8,720 bases of DNA from Candidatus Sumerlaeota bacterium (lineage in GTDB: Bacteria > Sumerlaeota > Sumerlaeia > JADFCT01). Both the position numbers and the translations under genes were made by a program. The notes beneath the pieces are model-generated. The model did not search any database, had not been told where the DNA came from, and worked only from the letters and a program-made list of their open reading frames with translations. The DNA lies in the NCBI GenBank assembly GCA_026398575.1, contig JAPLSP010000505.1, positions 1-8,720 of the forward strand, written 5' to 3'. This document shows positions 6,478 to 8,720 of this stretch, piece by piece; positions within the stretch are counted from its first letter, which is position 1; each line of letters begins with the position of its first letter.

Positions 6478-8720
6478 ATGTATATAGGTTCACGATATTA
6501 TCGCATGCCGGCAGTCATTTTATGCGCCTTCGCCGCGCTCAGCGCCTATGCCCAACAGGAGAAGCCCGCCATGGACTACCCGATCCAGCCCGTGCCGTTC
6601 AACGCCGTGCATATCACCGGTGGATTCTGGGCCGCGCGCATGGAGACTAATCGCAAGGTGACAATCCCCGCCTGCTTCAAGAAGTGCGAAGAAACCGGGC
6701 GCATCAACAACTTCGCCAAGGCGGGCAAGCTGATGCCGGGCAATTTCCAGGGAACCGCGTTCGACGACTCGGACGTTTACAAAGTGATCGAAGGCGCGGC
6801 CTACGCGCTGGCGGTCCAGCCCGATCCCGAACTTGACAAATACCTGGACGACCTGATCGCCAAGATCGCCGCCGCGCAGGAGTCGGACGGCTATCTCTAC
6901 ACCGACCGCACAATCCATCCTGACAACCCGCAAAAAATGGCCGGCCCGAAGCGCTGGTCCAACATGGGCTCCAGCCACGAACTCTATAACGTGGGACACA
7001 TGTACGAAGCCGCCGTCGCGCACTTCCAGGCCACGGGCAAGCGCTCGCTGCTCGATGTCGCGATCAAAAACGCCAACCTCCTCGTCAACACCTTCGGCGC
7101 AGACAAGACGCGTTCGATCTGCGGCCATCCGGAGATCGAACTGGCGCTGGTCAAGCTCTATCGCGCCACAGGCGACAAGCGCTACTTCGAGCTGGCGAAG
7201 TTTTTCATTGATGAGCATGGGCGCGCCAACGGCGGACGCAAACTCTACGGCGAATACGCTCAGGACCATAAGCCGCTCATCGAGCAGGACCTGCCCGTCG
7301 GCCACGCTGTGCGCGCTGGATATTTCTATAGCGGCTCGACCGACGTGGCGGCGATCACCGGCGGCAAGGAGTATCAGCAGGCCCTCGACAAGATATGGGA
7401 GAACCTGACCTCCAAGAAACTGGCGCTGACCGCCGGCGTCGGCGCGCGCCACGGCGGCGAGGCGTTTGGCGACAGCTACGAACTCCCCAACGAATCGGCC
7501 TACAACGAAACCTGCGCCGCCATCGCCAACGGGCTTTGGAATTTCCGCATGTTCCTGCTCGAAGGCGACGCCAAATACATGGACGTGCTCGAACGCGTCA
7601 TCTACAACGGTTTCCTCTCCGGCGTCTCGCTCAAAGGCGACACTTATTTCTACGTCAATCCGCTGGAATCCAAAGGCCGCCATCACCGCGTGCCTTGGTT
7701 CGGCTGTTCATGCTGCCCGGTCAACGTCGCGCGCTTTGTTCCTTCGATTGCGGGCTTCATTTATGCGCATCAAGGCGACCAAATCTTCATCAACCTGTTC
7801 GCGGAATGCAACACAACGGTCAATCTCAAAAATACCCCCGTCAAGCTGACGCAGCAAACCAAGTATCCGTGGGATGGCGCCGTCAAGATCACCGTCGCTC
7901 TGGAGAAAGAGGCCGAGTTTGCCGTCTGCGTCCGCATTCCCGAGTGGGCGGTGGGGCGGCCGGTTCCGGGCGATCTTTATCGCTACACGGATGAATCGCA
8001 GGCGCAGCCCGCGGTCAAGGTCAATGGACAGGCCGCGCCGCTGAAGCTGGAGAAAGGCTATCTGATCCTGCGGCGCACATGGAAAAAAGGCGACGCGATA
8101 GACGTGGAACTGCCGATGCCGGTCCGGCGCGTCGCGGCGCACGAGAACGTAAAGGACGACGCAGGCCGCGTGGCGCTCGAGCGCGGACCGATCGTTTATT
8201 GCGCTGAAGCGGTGGATAACGGCGGCGCCATCCGCCATCTATTCCTGCCCTCCGATGCCGCGCTGCGCGCCGAATTCGCTCCGGATTTATTGGGCGGCGT
8301 GACGGCAATCCGCGCAAGCGCGCAAGCCGTCGCGATGCCCGAAACCGGCCAGACCCTGAAAACGCAGGCCGCAGGATTCATGGCAATCCCCTACTTCGCC
8401 TGGGATAACCGCGAACCCGGCGAGATGCAGGTATTCCTCGCCGCTTCGGCGCAGTCCGCGCGCCCGCGCCCCAAGCCCTCGCTCGCTTCAACGAGCAAGA
8501 TCACCGCCTCGCAAGTTTGGCAGGCCGACACAGGCGAGGCGCTGAACGACCAGATCGAGCCTAAAAATTCCGGCGATCACGACATTCCCCGATTTACGTG
8601 GTGGGATCACCGCGGAACCACCGAATGGGTCCAATACGATTTCAAGGAAAAAACAAAAGTCTCGGCGGTCGAAGTTTATTGGTTTGACGACACGGGCCGC
8701 GGCCAATGCCGCGCGCCGCA
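6478..8720 (+). CDS. GH127 beta-L-arabinofuranosidase (DUF1680 family), secreted, 3' end cut by window
   Basis: The frame is open from 6478 to the window end (747 codons, no stop), so the C-terminus is missing. Residues 1-25 form a signal peptide with cleavage near AYA|QQ. Residues ~35-440 match the GH127 (alpha/alpha)6 barrel, followed by beta-sandwich modules to ~650. The features of characterised HypBA1 are all visible. The zinc-thiolate site is E344 and C346 (NETC) plus C412 and C413 (CSCC). C412 corresponds to the nucleophile, and E328 (GGE, exactly 16 residues before E344) to the acid/base. H276 (GHAVR) and H167 (SHELY) also fit the family's conserved histidines. The enzyme removes non-reducing terminal beta-L-arabinofuranose, classically from plant hydroxyproline-rich glycoproteins. 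After a Pro-rich joint (~662-670), a discoidin (F5/8 type C)-like domain begins around residue 695 and may bind sugars. Family assignment is firm; the exact substrate is inferred. Confidence 0.95.
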   Translation, partial: MYIGSRYYRMPAVILCAFAALSAYAQQEKPAMDYPIQPVPFNAVHITGGFWAARMETNRKVTIPACFKKCEETGRINNFAKAGKLMPGNFQGTAFDDSDVYKVIEGAAYALAVQPDPELDKYLDDLIAKIAAAQESDGYLYTDRTIHPDNPQKMAGPKRWSNMGSSHELYNVGHMYEAAVAHFQATGKRSLLDVAIKNANLLVNTFGADKTRSICGHPEIELALVKLYRATGDKRYFELAKFFIDEHGRANGGRKLYGEYAQDHKPLIEQDLPVGHAVRAGYFYSGSTDVAAITGGKEYQQALDKIWENLTSKKLALTAGVGARHGGEAFGDSYELPNESAYNETCAAIANGLWNFRMFLLEGDAKYMDVLERVIYNGFLSGVSLKGDTYFYVNPLESKGRHHRVPWFGCSCCPVNVARFVPSIAGFIYAHQGDQIFINLFAECNTTVNLKNTPVKLTQQTKYPWDGAVKITVALEKEAEFAVCVRIPEWAVGRPVPGDLYRYTDESQAQPAVKVNGQAAPLKLEKGYLILRRTWKKGDAIDVELPMPVRRVAAHENVKDDAGRVALERGPIVYCAEAVDNGGAIRHLFLPSDAALRAEFAPDLLGGVTAIRASAQAVAMPETGQTLKTQAAGFMAIPYFAWDNREPGEMQVFLAASAQSARPRPKPSLASTSKITASQVWQADTGEALNDQIEPKNSGDHDIPRFTWWDHRGTTEWVQYDFKEKTKVSAVEVYWFDDTGRGQCRAP

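Noticed and set aside
6520..7686. Minus-strand open frame of 388 codons
   Set aside because: It is antisense to the GH127 catalytic domain, whose active-site residues are all present on the plus strand; its own product shows no family signature.
7395..7994. Plus-strand open frame of 199 codons
   Set aside because: It is out of frame inside the GH127 gene and encodes a low-complexity Arg/Pro/His-rich product, so it is a shadow.

Overview
The window is bacterial DNA of moderately high GC, with long secreted carbohydrate-active enzymes, spacious intergenic regions and dispersed-looking inverted repeats. This style suits environmental Verrucomicrobiota, Lentisphaerota, Planctomycetota and related lineages (Hydrogenedentota, Sumerlaeota). 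That placement rests on style and protein families only, so the phylum is a guess.

Layout: positions 1-139 hold a nested inverted repeat. Positions 211-4629 (+) encode a very large secreted protein of about 1472 residues. It joins a glutaminase-A-like module (DUF4964/DUF5127/DUF4965 type), a beta-sandwich, a Ser/Thr linker made of a 9-bp minisatellite, and two tandem GH43 glycosidase domains. Positions 4698-5924 (-) converge on it and encode a cytoplasmic AAA/STAND-type ATPase with a probable C-terminal winged helix. Positions 6058-6216 (+) encode a short HicB-family antitoxin that looks cut off by an in-frame stop, with no recognisable HicA toxin. Positions 6259-6477 hold a 57-bp near-perfect palindrome (6344-6400) and the ribosome binding site of the next gene. 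From 6478 (+) to the window end runs a secreted GH127 beta-L-arabinofuranosidase, cut by the window edge in a C-terminal discoidin-like domain.

The two large secreted proteins make a plausible functional pair. GH43 enzymes commonly act on alpha-L-arabinofuranosides or beta-xylosides, and GH127 removes beta-L-arabinofuranose, as found on plant hydroxyproline-rich glycoproteins. A scavenging role on arabinose-rich plant glycans or glycoproteins is therefore likely but inferred. The ATPase and HicB genes between them, with lower GC and flanked by a palindrome, look like accessory genes unrelated to glycan breakdown. No RNA gene, CRISPR array or transposase was seen.
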